DNA of 64,000 nucleotides from Georgenia_A wangjunii. GTDB lineage: Bacteria > Actinomycetota > Actinomycetes > Actinomycetales > Actinomycetaceae. The notes under the pieces are model-generated. The model was not told the origin of the DNA, made no database searches, and was given only the letters and a program-made list of their open reading frames with translations. Where the stretch lies: assembly GCF_036421915.1 (NCBI RefSeq), contig NZ_JAZGOM010000004.1; one strand, written 5' to 3'. A program made the position numbers and the translations under genes. Within the stretch, counting starts at the first letter, position 1. Each line of letters opens with the position of its first letter. This document shows positions 1 to 9,391 of this stretch, in pieces.

Positions 1-598
1 GGCGTGCGATCCGCAGGCCCGGGGCGCCGGGCCTGACCGCGAGCATCTCCGCCTCCGCCGGGCCGACCGTCACGGCCTCGATCGTGTCCTCGCCCCACGA
101 CGGCGCGAGACCGCGCTCGCTCAGCGCGCGGAAGACGTTGGGCGGGGGGCCCTCGTCGAAGAGGTCGGGCGCGAGGATCGTCGGCACCCACGTCTCCTCG
201 AGCGCCATGGGGCGCCCGTCGGCGAGCCGGATGCGGTGGAGGTAGTAGACCTCCTCGACCGACGTGCGCTCGAGGGCCTCCGCGACGTCAGCCGGCGGGC
301 GGACGCGCTCGGCCCGCAGCACGCGCGTCTCCGGCTCCTTGCCCCGGCGGCGCATCTCCTCCTCGAACGGGGTGAGCCGGAGCTGGAGGTCCACCTTCGG
401 CTGGGCGACGAAGGTGCCCCGGCCCTGGACCCGCTCCAGCGCCCCCTCGACGACGAGCGCGTCGACCGCCTGGCGCACGGTCATCCTGGAGACGCCGAAA
501 CGCTCGCAGAGCGAGCGCTCCGACGGGATCGACGAGCCGACCGGCAGACCGTCGGAGATGAGCCCGCGCAGGTACTCCCGGACAGTCACGTACTTCAT
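1..598 (-). CDS. GntR/HutC-family regulator, DasR/NagR-like (C-terminus beyond window)
   Basis: Transcriptional regulator with an N-terminal GntR winged helix (about residues 1-65; helix-turn-helix core near SERSLCERFGVSRMTVRQAV) followed by a UTRA effector domain (from about residue 80; core VEEVYYLHRIRLADGRPMALEE). This is the HutC/DasR architecture, whose members sense phosphorylated amino sugars. The chosen ATG at 596-598 gives MKYVTVREYLRGLI, a usual beginning for the family. About 199 residues are visible and the gene runs off the left edge. It is divergent from a GlcNAc-type PTS permease, and dre-like operators lie in the shared 225-bp spacer, so it most likely controls that permease and responds to GlcN-6-P or GlcNAc-6-P. 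An AT-rich stretch at about 633-657 may hold its own promoter. Family assignment is firm; effector and regulon are inferred. Confidence 0.9.
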   Translation of the reverse strand, partial: MKYVTVREYLRGLISDGLPVGSSIPSERSLCERFGVSRMTVRQAVDALVVEGALERVQGRGTFVAQPKVDLQLRLTPFEEEMRRRGKEPETRVLRAERVRPPADVAEALERTSVEEVYYLHRIRLADGRPMALEETWVPTILAPDLFDEGPPPNVFRALSERGLAPSWGEDTIEAVTVGPAEAEMLAVRPGAPGLRIAR

Positions 599-675
599 GC
601 TCGGCCCCGCTCCCCGTCGGTCCCCGACGATGAAAATTGTTACCAAACGTTGTTCCGGCGCTCCCTGTGAGGTGC

Positions 676-705
676 TTGACACCAAGCATCGCCAAGCGAT
701 CTAGT
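676..705 (+). promoter_or_regulatory. Sigma-70-type promoter for the PTS permease
   Basis: A perfect -35 TTGACA (676-681) is followed after 18 bp by TCTAGT (700-705), a 4/6 match to the -10 consensus. Transcription would begin near 712, exactly where the dre-like operator starts, and would leave a leader of about 110 nt before the permease GTG. Confidence 0.6.
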
Positions 706-712
706 TAGCACA

Positions 713-748
713 ACTGGTCCAGACATCCCAGTAGACGTCTGGCCAGAC
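713..748 (+). promoter_or_regulatory. Two dre-like operators
   Basis: ACTGGTCCAGACATCC (713-728) matches the left half and centre of the 16-bp DasR responsive element (consensus ACTGGTCTAGACCAGT, from knowledge of Streptomyces). GTCTGGCCAGAC (737-748) is a perfect 12-bp palindrome built from the same GTC/GAC blocks. Both lie between the predicted transcription start and the permease gene and beside a DasR-like regulator gene, so repressor binding here would block permease transcription. Confidence 0.65.
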
Positions 749-823
749 CATCCCCGCCCGGTTCTTCCCGGGCCACCAGATCGCGTAGCGGCACGCCGCG
801 ACCACCTCGACGAGGAGCATGAC

Positions 824-2269
<1,446 letters not shown>

Positions 2270-2342
2270 GCCGCTGCCGGCCGGGGCACCGCGCCGGCCG
2301 GCAGGCGGTGAGCTGATCTACTGACCAGCTTGCATGCACGAG

Positions 2343-2375
2343 AAGGGCCCGGCACCTCACAGGTGCCGGGCCCTT
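2343..2375. terminator. Bidirectional hairpin terminator
   Basis: A perfect 15-bp stem (AAGGGCCCGGCACCT / AGGTGCCGGGCCCTT) closes a 3-nt loop. It lies between the convergent ends of the PTS permease and malQ and can serve both. Confidence 0.85.
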
Positions 2376-2432
2376 CGGTCGTCCTTGTGCCTGCTGTACG
2401 CCGGCCGCCCGGGGACAGCCGGTGCGGGCGGG

Positions 2433-4595
2433 TCAGGCGAGGCGGTCGTCGTCGCCGAGGTGGGAGCGGACGGCGGCCACGAGCGAGAGCAGCCGGGCGG
2501 AGCCGGGCAGGTCCTCGACGAGGACGGCCGCCTCGGCGCCGTCCGCGAGCGGGAGCTTCCAGTTCGGGTACTCGGTGTCCGTCCCCGGCTGGTTCTGCGC
2601 CCGCCGCTCCCCCACCGCGTCGGTGAGCGAGACACCGACGAGCACCGACGGCGTGCGCACGACGTACGCGTGGAGCGCCTCGACGACCTGCCGCTCGGTC
2701 GGGTCCTCACCGACGAGGCCCTCGTCCCGCAGCCGCTCGAGCGTGCGCTCCCGCTCCGTCCGGGCCTCGAGCCGCACCTTGGGCGCCGGGTCGGTCAGCA
2801 GCCCGAGCCGCTCCCGCAGGTCGACGTGCTCCTCGGCGAGGTATCCCGCCGTGGGAGGCAGGTCGTGGGTGTTGACGGTGGCGAGCACGAGCCGTCGGTA
2901 GTCCGCGGGCGGGAGCGGGTAGCCGTCGGTGTCCTTCTCGAACCACAGCACGGACGTGCCGAGGACACCGCGCTCGGTGAGGTAGCCACGCACCCACGGC
3001 TCGACGGTGCCGAGGTCCTCGCCGATGACGACGGCGCCCGCGCGGTGCGCCTCGAGGAGGAGCACCCCGACCATCGCCTCGTGGTCGTAGCGGACGTACG
3101 TGCCCTCGTCCGCGCCCGCGCCGTCGGGGATCCACCACAGGCGGAAGAGGCCGAGGATGTGGTCGACGCGGATGGCGCCGGCGTGCCGGAGCACGGTGCG
3201 GGCCATGTCCCGCAGCGGGGCGTAGCCCTGGCGGGCGAGCGCGTCCGGGCGCCACGGCGGCTGGGACCAGTTCTGCCCCTGCTGGTTGTACATGTCCGGC
3301 GGCGCGCCGACGCCCATGCCCTGGGCGAAGGCCGACCGCATGCTCCACACGTCGGCGCCCTCGGGGTGCACACCGACCGCGAGGTCGTGCATGACGCCCA
3401 TGCCCATGCCGGACTCCTTGGCGACGGCCTGCGCGCGCGCCAGCTGGCCGTCGGCCACCCACTGGAGCCACACGTAGAAGTCGACCCGCTCGGCGAGCTC
3501 GCGGCGGGCCCTGAAGACCGCGGGCGAGGCCACGTCGTGCAGCTCGGTGGGCCACTCCTCGCCCTCGTACCTCTCGGCGAGCGCGCACCACAGGGCGAAG
3601 TCCTCGAGGCCCTGGCCCTGGTCGGCGCGGAAGCGGTCCATGTCCCGCTGGCGAGCGCGGGAGCGGCCGGCCGCGTAGATGACCTCGAGGGCCTGCCGCT
3701 TGGCGGACCACGCCGCGTCCCGGTCGATCGGCCCCGGGTCCTGGGCTGCGGGCCGCACCTCGGCGGCCGCCCACTCGACGAGCGCCCGCTGCGGCCCGGG
3801 GAGGTAGGAGGTCTCCCGGATGTCCTCCGGGCGGATGTAGAGCGGGTTGACGAACCTGCGCGTGACCGGCAGGTACGGCGAGGGCGTCATGTGCCCCACC
3901 GGCTCCGCGGCGTGGAGGGGGTTGATGAGGAGGAAGTCGGCACCGAGCTCGCCGAAGAAGCTCGTCAGCTCGCCGAGGTCGGCGAGGTCGCCGATCCCCC
4001 ACGACGTCCGCGAGCGCACCGAGTACAGCTGCGCCATGAACCCCCAGCCGCGGTCCTTGGCGAGCGCGGGCTCGGTGAGGCGGTCGGGCGTGACGGCGAG
4101 GACCGTCTGCTCGACACCGACCTCACCGTCGCCGACCTCGGCGACGATCATGTGCCAGCCGAGCGGGAGGTCGGCCGGCACGAGGAACGTCGCCCGCCCG
4201 GTGCGCACGCCGTCGACCGTGCGGGGCTCGACCCACAGGTCGAGCTGGGTGAGGTCGTGGCTCTCGCCGGCCTCCGTGTCGACGCGGATGCGGACGGGGG
4301 TGCCGTCCGGCACGTGCACGAGGAGGTGGTGGGTGCGGCCGGCGCGCAGCACGACGCTGGGCGGCAGCACCGAGCGCCACGGCGCGTCCTCGACCTCCGC
4401 GAGCGCCTGGGTGACGTCCGCGTCCGTCGCCGCCTCGACGCCGAGCGCGCCCAGCACGGCGCGGATCGTCGCGGCCCGGACCGTGCGGTGGTCGCCGGTG
4501 TAGTCCCAGAAGTCGGTCGCGACTCCATGTGCCTCAGCGAGGCGCCGGAGCTCGTCGCTCGGGGAGTCCACGTCCTGCGGGGTTGTCGTGCTCAC
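2433..4595 (-). CDS. malQ: 4-alpha-glucanotransferase (amylomaltase)
   Basis: GH77 enzyme that transfers alpha-1,4-glucan segments between maltodextrins, releasing glucose in maltose/maltodextrin and glycogen metabolism; cytosolic. The three catalytic blocks are present: RVDHILGLFRLWWIP (nucleophile Asp near residue 478), VIGEDLGTVEPWV (acid/base Glu near 526) and NTHDLPPTAGYL (third Asp near 577). At 720 aa it is the long actinobacterial form, with an N-terminal extension of about 150 residues before the GH77 barrel. The open frame continues upstream through a G-run assembly gap, so I place the start at the GTG at 4593-4595 (VSTTTPQDVDSPS), with AAGGAG about 12 nt upstream. It appears monocistronic and ends 58 bp from the shared terminator. 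Confidence 0.93.
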   Translation of the reverse strand: MSTTTPQDVDSPSDELRRLAEAHGVATDFWDYTGDHRTVRAATIRAVLGALGVEAATDADVTQALAEVEDAPWRSVLPPSVVLRAGRTHHLLVHVPDGTPVRIRVDTEAGESHDLTQLDLWVEPRTVDGVRTGRATFLVPADLPLGWHMIVAEVGDGEVGVEQTVLAVTPDRLTEPALAKDRGWGFMAQLYSVRSRTSWGIGDLADLGELTSFFGELGADFLLINPLHAAEPVGHMTPSPYLPVTRRFVNPLYIRPEDIRETSYLPGPQRALVEWAAAEVRPAAQDPGPIDRDAAWSAKRQALEVIYAAGRSRARQRDMDRFRADQGQGLEDFALWCALAERYEGEEWPTELHDVASPAVFRARRELAERVDFYVWLQWVADGQLARAQAVAKESGMGMGVMHDLAVGVHPEGADVWSMRSAFAQGMGVGAPPDMYNQQGQNWSQPPWRPDALARQGYAPLRDMARTVLRHAGAIRVDHILGLFRLWWIPDGAGADEGTYVRYDHEAMVGVLLLEAHRAGAVVIGEDLGTVEPWVRGYLTERGVLGTSVLWFEKDTDGYPLPPADYRRLVLATVNTHDLPPTAGYLAEEHVDLRERLGLLTDPAPKVRLEARTERERTLERLRDEGLVGEDPTERQVVEALHAYVVRTPSVLVGVSLTDAVGERRAQNQPGTDTEYPNWKLPLADGAEAAVLVEDLPGSARLLSLVAAVRSHLGDDDRLA

Positions 4596-4646
4596 GCGTG
4601 CACCAGGCTCCTTCGTCTCCGTTCGGGCACGGCGACGCCGCCTCCG

Positions 4647-4686
4647 ACTGGTCCCCGTGATCTTGCCAGAGCACGGGGATCTTGCC
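4647..4686. repeat. Hairpin and direct repeat in the malQ-ptsI spacer
   Basis: ACTGGTCC (4647-4654) is identical to the left half of the dre-like site at 713. It overlaps CCCCGTG...CACGGGG, a 7-bp inverted repeat with an 11-nt gap. GATCTTGCC occurs twice (4659-4667 and 4678-4686). The sequence lies 50-90 bp upstream of the malQ start and may be part of its promoter region, but no convincing -10/-35 pair is visible. Confidence 0.35.
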
Positions 4687-4699
4687 TGTCGGGCGGGCG

Positions 4700-4970
<271 letters not shown>

Positions 4971-5094
4971 TGCCCCGACCCACCACCACCCGTCAACCTG
5001 TGATCGCCCGCACTTCTCGCCCGCGGTCCCGGGTTGCGGCGCCCGGGAGGGGTCACAATGGTCGGAACCCAGGCATACAGAACGGGAGCACAGC

Positions 5095-6816
5095 GTGAGC
5101 GAGCAGAAGCAGGCCCAGAACACCGGTGAGCGAGCCGCGGACGTCGAGACGGTCAGCGGCATCGGGGTGAGCCCGGGGCGCGCAGCCGGACCTGTCGCCC
5201 AGCTCGCCGGTGCGGTGACCGAGCCGGCCGCCGGCGCCTGCCTCGAGGGCGAGGAGGCGATCGAGGCCGCTGCCGCGGCCGTCGCGGAGCATGCCGTCAA
5301 GGTCGCTGCGGGGCTCAACGCCGCCGCGGAGGCCGCCAGCGGGGAGAGCAAGGAGGTCCTCGAGACCACTGCTCAGATGGCCGGTGACCCCACGCTCGTC
5401 AAGGTGGCCCAGGGCAAGGTGCGCGAGGGCACGAGCGCCCCGCGCGCCGTGTGGGAGGCCGCCGGCGCCGTCGCCGACCAGCTCGCCGCCCTCGGCGGGT
5501 ACATGGCCGAGCGCGTCCGCGACGTCCAGGACGTCCGCGACCGCATCGTCGCCAGCCTCCAGGACCTGCCCATGCCGGGCGTCCCGCAGCGCGACGAGCC
5601 GTTCGTGCTCGTCGCCCTCGACCTCGCACCCGCGGACACCGCCCTCCTCGACCCGGAGAAGGTCCGCGCGATCGTCACGGCCGAGGGCGGGCCCACGTCC
5701 CACACGGCGATCCTCGCCCGGTCCCTCGGGATCCCGGCCATCGTCGGCGCGAGCGGCGCCCTCGAGGCCCTCACCGACGGCCGCCTCGTGCTCGTCGACG
5801 GCGCCGCGGGCACGGTCGTGCTCGACCCGTCGGACGAGGACGTCGCCGCCGCGGAGAAGCTCGCCGCCCAGGTGCGCACGTTCGACGGCGACGGCCGCAC
5901 CGCCGACGACCACAAGGTGCAGCTGCTCGCCAACGTCGGCGACCCGGCCGGCGCGGCGAAGGCCGCCGAGGCGGGGGCCCAGGGCGTCGGCCTCTTCCGC
6001 ACGGAGTTCTGCTTCCTCGACCGCGCGGACGAGCCGACCGTCGCCGAGCAGGTCGAGCAGTACCGGACGGTGCTCTCCGCCTTCCCCGGCAAGAAGGTCG
6101 TCGTCCGCACGCTCGACGCGGGTGCGGACAAGCCCATGCCGTTCCTCACCGACACCGACGAGCCCAACCCGGCACTCGGGGTACGCGGCCTGCGCACGTC
6201 GTGGAGGAGCCCGCAGATCCTCGACAACCAGCTCCAGGCCATCGCCGAGGCCGCGGCCGCAGAGAGCGCCGACGTCTGGGTCATGGCGCCGATGATCGCC
6301 ACGGTCCCTGAGACCGAGGACTTCGTCGCGGCCTGCGAGCGCCACGGGCTCGGCACCGCCGGCGTCATGGTCGAGGTGCCGAGCGCCGCCCTGCTCTCCG
6401 GGCCGATCCTCGCCCGCGCGGCGTTCGCGTCGATCGGGACGAACGACCTCACCCAGTACACGATGGCCGCGGACCGCCTCCTCGGCTCCCTCGCCACCCT
6501 CTCCGACGCCTTCCAGCCGGCAGTCCTGCGGATGATCGAGGCGACGTGCCGGGGCGGCGAGCAGCAGGACCGGCCCGTGGGCGTGTGCGGCGAGGCTGCC
6601 GCGGACCCGGCCACCGCCGTCGTCCTCGTCGGGCTCGGCGTCTCGAGCCTGTCGATGTCCCCCCGCTCCCTCGCCGACGTCGCCGCGGTGCTCGCCGCGA
6701 CCCCGTTCGCCCGGTGCCAGGAGCTCGCACAGGTCGCGGTCCAGTCCGAGTCGGCGGACCAGGCGCGTGCCCGTGTGCGCGAGGGGCTGCCGATCCTGGC
6801 GGAGCTGGGCCTGTGA
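5095..6816 (+). CDS. ptsI: Phosphoenolpyruvate-protein phosphotransferase (PTS enzyme I)
   Basis: Cytosolic first enzyme of the PTS: takes phosphate from PEP onto a histidine and passes it to HPr, powering all PTS permeases including the one at 824. The 573-aa protein has the N-terminal HPr-binding domain, the swivelling domain with catalytic His203 in GGPTSHTAILARSLG, and the PEP-binding barrel with VMVEVPSAALL, SIGTNDLTQYTMAADR and Cys498 in GVCGEAAADP. The GTG start at 5095 has GGGAG 6 nt upstream; the open frame extends further back but runs into the G-run gap. ptsI overlaps glbO by 4 nt (GTGA), making a three-gene operon with glbO and tesB. No HPr gene is nearby. Confidence 0.96.
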   Translation: MSEQKQAQNTGERAADVETVSGIGVSPGRAAGPVAQLAGAVTEPAAGACLEGEEAIEAAAAAVAEHAVKVAAGLNAAAEAASGESKEVLETTAQMAGDPTLVKVAQGKVREGTSAPRAVWEAAGAVADQLAALGGYMAERVRDVQDVRDRIVASLQDLPMPGVPQRDEPFVLVALDLAPADTALLDPEKVRAIVTAEGGPTSHTAILARSLGIPAIVGASGALEALTDGRLVLVDGAAGTVVLDPSDEDVAAAEKLAAQVRTFDGDGRTADDHKVQLLANVGDPAGAAKAAEAGAQGVGLFRTEFCFLDRADEPTVAEQVEQYRTVLSAFPGKKVVVRTLDAGADKPMPFLTDTDEPNPALGVRGLRTSWRSPQILDNQLQAIAEAAAAESADVWVMAPMIATVPETEDFVAACERHGLGTAGVMVEVPSAALLSGPILARAAFASIGTNDLTQYTMAADRLLGSLATLSDAFQPAVLRMIEATCRGGEQQDRPVGVCGEAAADPATAVVLVGLGVSSLSMSPRSLADVAAVLAATPFARCQELAQVAVQSESADQARARVREGLPILAELGL

Positions 6817-7217
6817 CCGCCCACAACCTCGCGGCTCAGCGGACCGCGTACGAGGCCCTCGGCGGCCGGGCGGCGTTCGAGACGCTCGTGCGTCGCTTCT
6901 ACGAGGGCGTGCGCACGGACGACCTCCTCGCGCCGATGTACCCCGAGGACGACTTCGAGGGCGCCGTCCAGCGCCTGACGGGGTTCCTCGAGCAGTACTG
7001 GGGTGGTCCGACGACGTACTCCGAGCAGCGCGGGCACCCCCGCCTGCGGATGCGCCACGGCGCGTACCGGGTCACGCCCGCCGCCCGCGACCGCTGGCTC
7101 GCCCACATGCGGGCCGGCGTGGACGAGCTCGCGCTCTCGCCGGAGCTCGACGCCATGCTCTGGGACTACCTCGAGCGGGCCGCGCACTCCCTCGTCAACG
7201 CCCCGGAGGAGAGGTGA
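6813..7217 (+). CDS. glbO: Truncated haemoglobin, group II (trHbO)
   Basis: Small haem protein of 134 aa with the 2-over-2 globin fold. Family features visible are FETLVRRFYEGVRTDDLLAPMYP in the B/C region, the proximal-histidine stretch HPRLRMRHGAYRVT (F helix) and WLAHMRAGVDE with the conserved Trp of the G helix. Group II proteins bind O2 and are linked to oxygen or peroxide handling near respiratory membranes in mycobacteria. The GTG start overlaps the ptsI stop as GTGA and the gene's own TGA overlaps the next GTG, so translation is probably coupled through all three genes. The link between a PTS enzyme and a globin is positional only. Confidence 0.93.
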   Translation: MTAHNLAAQRTAYEALGGRAAFETLVRRFYEGVRTDDLLAPMYPEDDFEGAVQRLTGFLEQYWGGPTTYSEQRGHPRLRMRHGAYRVTPAARDRWLAHMRAGVDELALSPELDAMLWDYLERAAHSLVNAPEER

Positions 7218-8161
7218 GCGGCGCCGAGGAGGTCACTGGTCCCGTCGAGGACAGCGCCCTCGGTGAGACGCCGACGGCGGCGCTCGCCGCGGTCCTGCAG
7301 GCCCTCGACCTCGAGCGCACGGGGGAGGACACATTCGTCGGCACCTCCCTGCCCCAGCTCAACGGCCGGGTCTACGGCGGTCAGGTCCTCGCCCAGTCCC
7401 TCATCGCCGCCGGCCGGACCGTCGCCGACGCCGGGCTCGACGCGGCCCGCCTGCCCCACTCGGTCCACGGGTACTTCCTCCGCCCGGGCGACCTCGAGGT
7501 GCCCATCACCTTCGAGGTGGAGCGGATGCGGGACGGGCGCTCGTTCAGCGCCCGGCGGACGCACGCCATCCAGAAGGGCAAGCCGATCCTGTCGATGATC
7601 ACCTCGTTCCAGGTGAGCCAGGAGGGCCTCGAGCACGCCGAGACGGCGCCCGACGTGCCTGCCCCCGAGGACCTGCCGAGCGCCGTCGACCTCTTCAACG
7701 GGCTCGACCACCCGGCGGCGCGGTTCCTCGCCCGCACCGGGGCGTTCGACGTCCGCCACGTCGAGCGGCACCTCTACCTCGGGGCGGGAGGCCCTGCGCA
7801 GGAGACGCAGGCGCTGTGGATGCGCGCCCGGGGGCGGGTCGAGGGGGACGAGCTCCTCCACCGCGCGCTGCTCGCCTACTCGTGCGACCAGGTCATGCTC
7901 GAGCCCGTCATGCGCCGGCACGAGCTGGGGTGGATGAGCCCGGGCCTGAGCGTCGCGAGCCTCGACCACGCGATGTGGTGGCACCGGCCCGTGCGCACCG
8001 ACGAGTGGCTCCTCTACGTCCAGAGCTCGCCGAGTGCGCAGGGCGGGCGCGGGCTCGGGATCGCCAAGGTCTTCGACCGCGCCGGCGCGCTCGTCGCGAC
8101 CGTCTCTCAGGAGGGCATGGTCCGGGTGCCCGCCGACGGCGCCTCACGCACGGGCGGCTGA
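7214..8161 (+). CDS. tesB: Acyl-CoA thioesterase II
   Basis: TesB-family double-hotdog thioesterase (315 aa) hydrolysing acyl-CoA to free fatty acid and CoA in the cytosol. The first hotdog contains FVGTSLPQLNGRVYGGQVLAQ and VHGYFLRPGD; the second contains LGWMSPGLSVASLDHAMWWHRP, with the conserved Asp in SLDHAMWWH, and SPSAQGGRGLG near the end. The GTG start overlaps glbO by 4 nt and has GGAGGAG upstream. Last gene of the ptsI operon; its final codons run into a 31-bp tandem repeat that may be derived from the tesB 3' end. Confidence 0.94.
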   Translation: MSGAEEVTGPVEDSALGETPTAALAAVLQALDLERTGEDTFVGTSLPQLNGRVYGGQVLAQSLIAAGRTVADAGLDAARLPHSVHGYFLRPGDLEVPITFEVERMRDGRSFSARRTHAIQKGKPILSMITSFQVSQEGLEHAETAPDVPAPEDLPSAVDLFNGLDHPAARFLARTGAFDVRHVERHLYLGAGGPAQETQALWMRARGRVEGDELLHRALLAYSCDQVMLEPVMRRHELGWMSPGLSVASLDHAMWWHRPVRTDEWLLYVQSSPSAQGGRGLGIAKVFDRAGALVATVSQEGMVRVPADGASRTGG

Positions 8162-8237
8162 CCCCGCCTGCACCTCACGCACGGGCGCCCGACCCTGCCT
8201 GCGCCCTCGCGGGCGGGCGGCTGACCCTGCGCGCGTG
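8143..8237 (+). repeat. Degenerate 31-32-bp tandem repeat (three units)
   Basis: Units begin at about 8143, 8174 and 8206, each containing CTCACGCACGGGCG or a variant and then GACCCTGCCTGC or a variant. The first unit encodes the last tesB codons and stop; the others are noncoding. This looks like slippage of a gene end. The rest of the spacer to 8416 shows no clear terminator or promoter. Confidence 0.65.
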
Positions 8238-8416
8238 CCCCGGTCGCGACGCGAGCCAGCGCCCCGCCGGGGCGAGGCGCGACCGGCGGGCGCCGGGCGA
8301 CGGTTGGCGCGCGGCGCGGGGCCGTCGAGATGCGCGTGGGCACCTACAGGCGCACAGTGTCCCTCCCGCGCCGGGCGGCATCGACGCCGGCGCCCGGCAG
8401 GTCATCGGGGGCTCCG

Positions 8417-9391
8417 TTGCGCATCAAGGGTTCAGTCGTCGTCATCACCGGTGCGTCGAGCGGTGTCGGCCGCGCGACGGCGCTGAGGTTCGCCGGGAAG
8501 GGCGCGCACGTCGTGCTCGCCGCCCGACGACGCCCGGCGCTGGAGTCGCTCGCCGCGCAGTGCCGCGAGCACGGCGTCGAGGCGCTCGCCGTCCCCACCG
8601 ACGTCACCGACGCCGATGCCGTCGACGCCCTGGCCCGCACCGCCGTCGAGCGGTTCGGCCGGATCGACGTCTGGGTGAACGACGCCGCGGTGGCCGTCTT
8701 CTCCCCCTTCCTCACCGTGCCGCTCGCGGACTTCCGCCGCGTGCTCGACGTCAACGTCATGGGCTGCGTCCACGGCGCGCGGGCGGCGCTCAGCCAGATG
8801 CAGCGCCAGGGCGAGGGTGTCCTCATCAACGTCGCCTCCGTCGTCGGTGAGGTCCCGCAGCCCTACACGGCCGCGTACTCGGTCTCCAAGGCGGCCGTCC
8901 AGGCCCTCGGGGTGAGCCTGCGCTCGGAGCTCCTCCTCGACCGCGCCTCCGGCGTGGACGTCGTCACGGTCCTCCCCGCGACGATCGACACACCGTTCTT
9001 CCGGCACGCCGCCAACTACACCGGCCGCGAGCCGGTCCCCATGCCGCCGCTCTACAGCCCCCAGCGCGTCGCACGGGCCATCGTCAAGGTTGCCCGGGCG
9101 CCGCGCCGGGAGGTCGTCGTCGGGCCTGCCGGGCGACAGTTCGCCCTCCAGCACAAGGTCGCGCCGGGCACGACCGACGCGATGATGGCCGTCCAGGTCG
9201 ACCGGACCCAGCTCTCGCGCCACAACGCGGCGCCGCACACGACGGGCAACCTCTACACGCCGTCGGCGGACCCCCGCGACGCGGAGGTCGAGGGCGGGTG
9301 GCACGGCCGGCGCCGGACGGCGCAACGCCGGCTCGCCGTCGTCGCGCTCACGGTCGGCGCGGGCCTCGTCGCGCGGCGGGCGCTGCGGTGA
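8417..9391 (+). CDS. SDR-family oxidoreductase with C-terminal extension
   Basis: NAD(P)-dependent short-chain dehydrogenase. The Rossmann glycine motif is VVITGASSGVGRATAL, followed by VNDAAVAVF (NNAG-like) and the catalytic triad Ser in LINVASVVGEV with YTAAYSVSKAAV (Tyr and Lys). A tail of about 90 residues contains a basic stretch and a final hydrophobic segment (RLAVVALTVGAGLVARRAL) that could touch the membrane. I prefer the TTG at 8417 (LRIKGSVVVITG) because the Rossmann strand begins directly after it; the in-frame ATG at 8330 or GTG at 8357 would add a Pro/Arg-rich leader. The stop overlaps the next GTG, coupling this gene to the GH-GT fusion. Substrate unknown. Confidence 0.85.
   Translation: MRIKGSVVVITGASSGVGRATALRFAGKGAHVVLAARRRPALESLAAQCREHGVEALAVPTDVTDADAVDALARTAVERFGRIDVWVNDAAVAVFSPFLTVPLADFRRVLDVNVMGCVHGARAALSQMQRQGEGVLINVASVVGEVPQPYTAAYSVSKAAVQALGVSLRSELLLDRASGVDVVTVLPATIDTPFFRHAANYTGREPVPMPPLYSPQRVARAIVKVARAPRREVVVGPAGRQFALQHKVAPGTTDAMMAVQVDRTQLSRHNAAPHTTGNLYTPSADPRDAEVEGGWHGRRRTAQRRLAVVALTVGAGLVARRALR

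Noticed and set aside
8143..8237. CRISPR-like array
   Set aside because: Repeats of 31-32 bp are contiguous without spacers and degenerate; simple tandem repeat.
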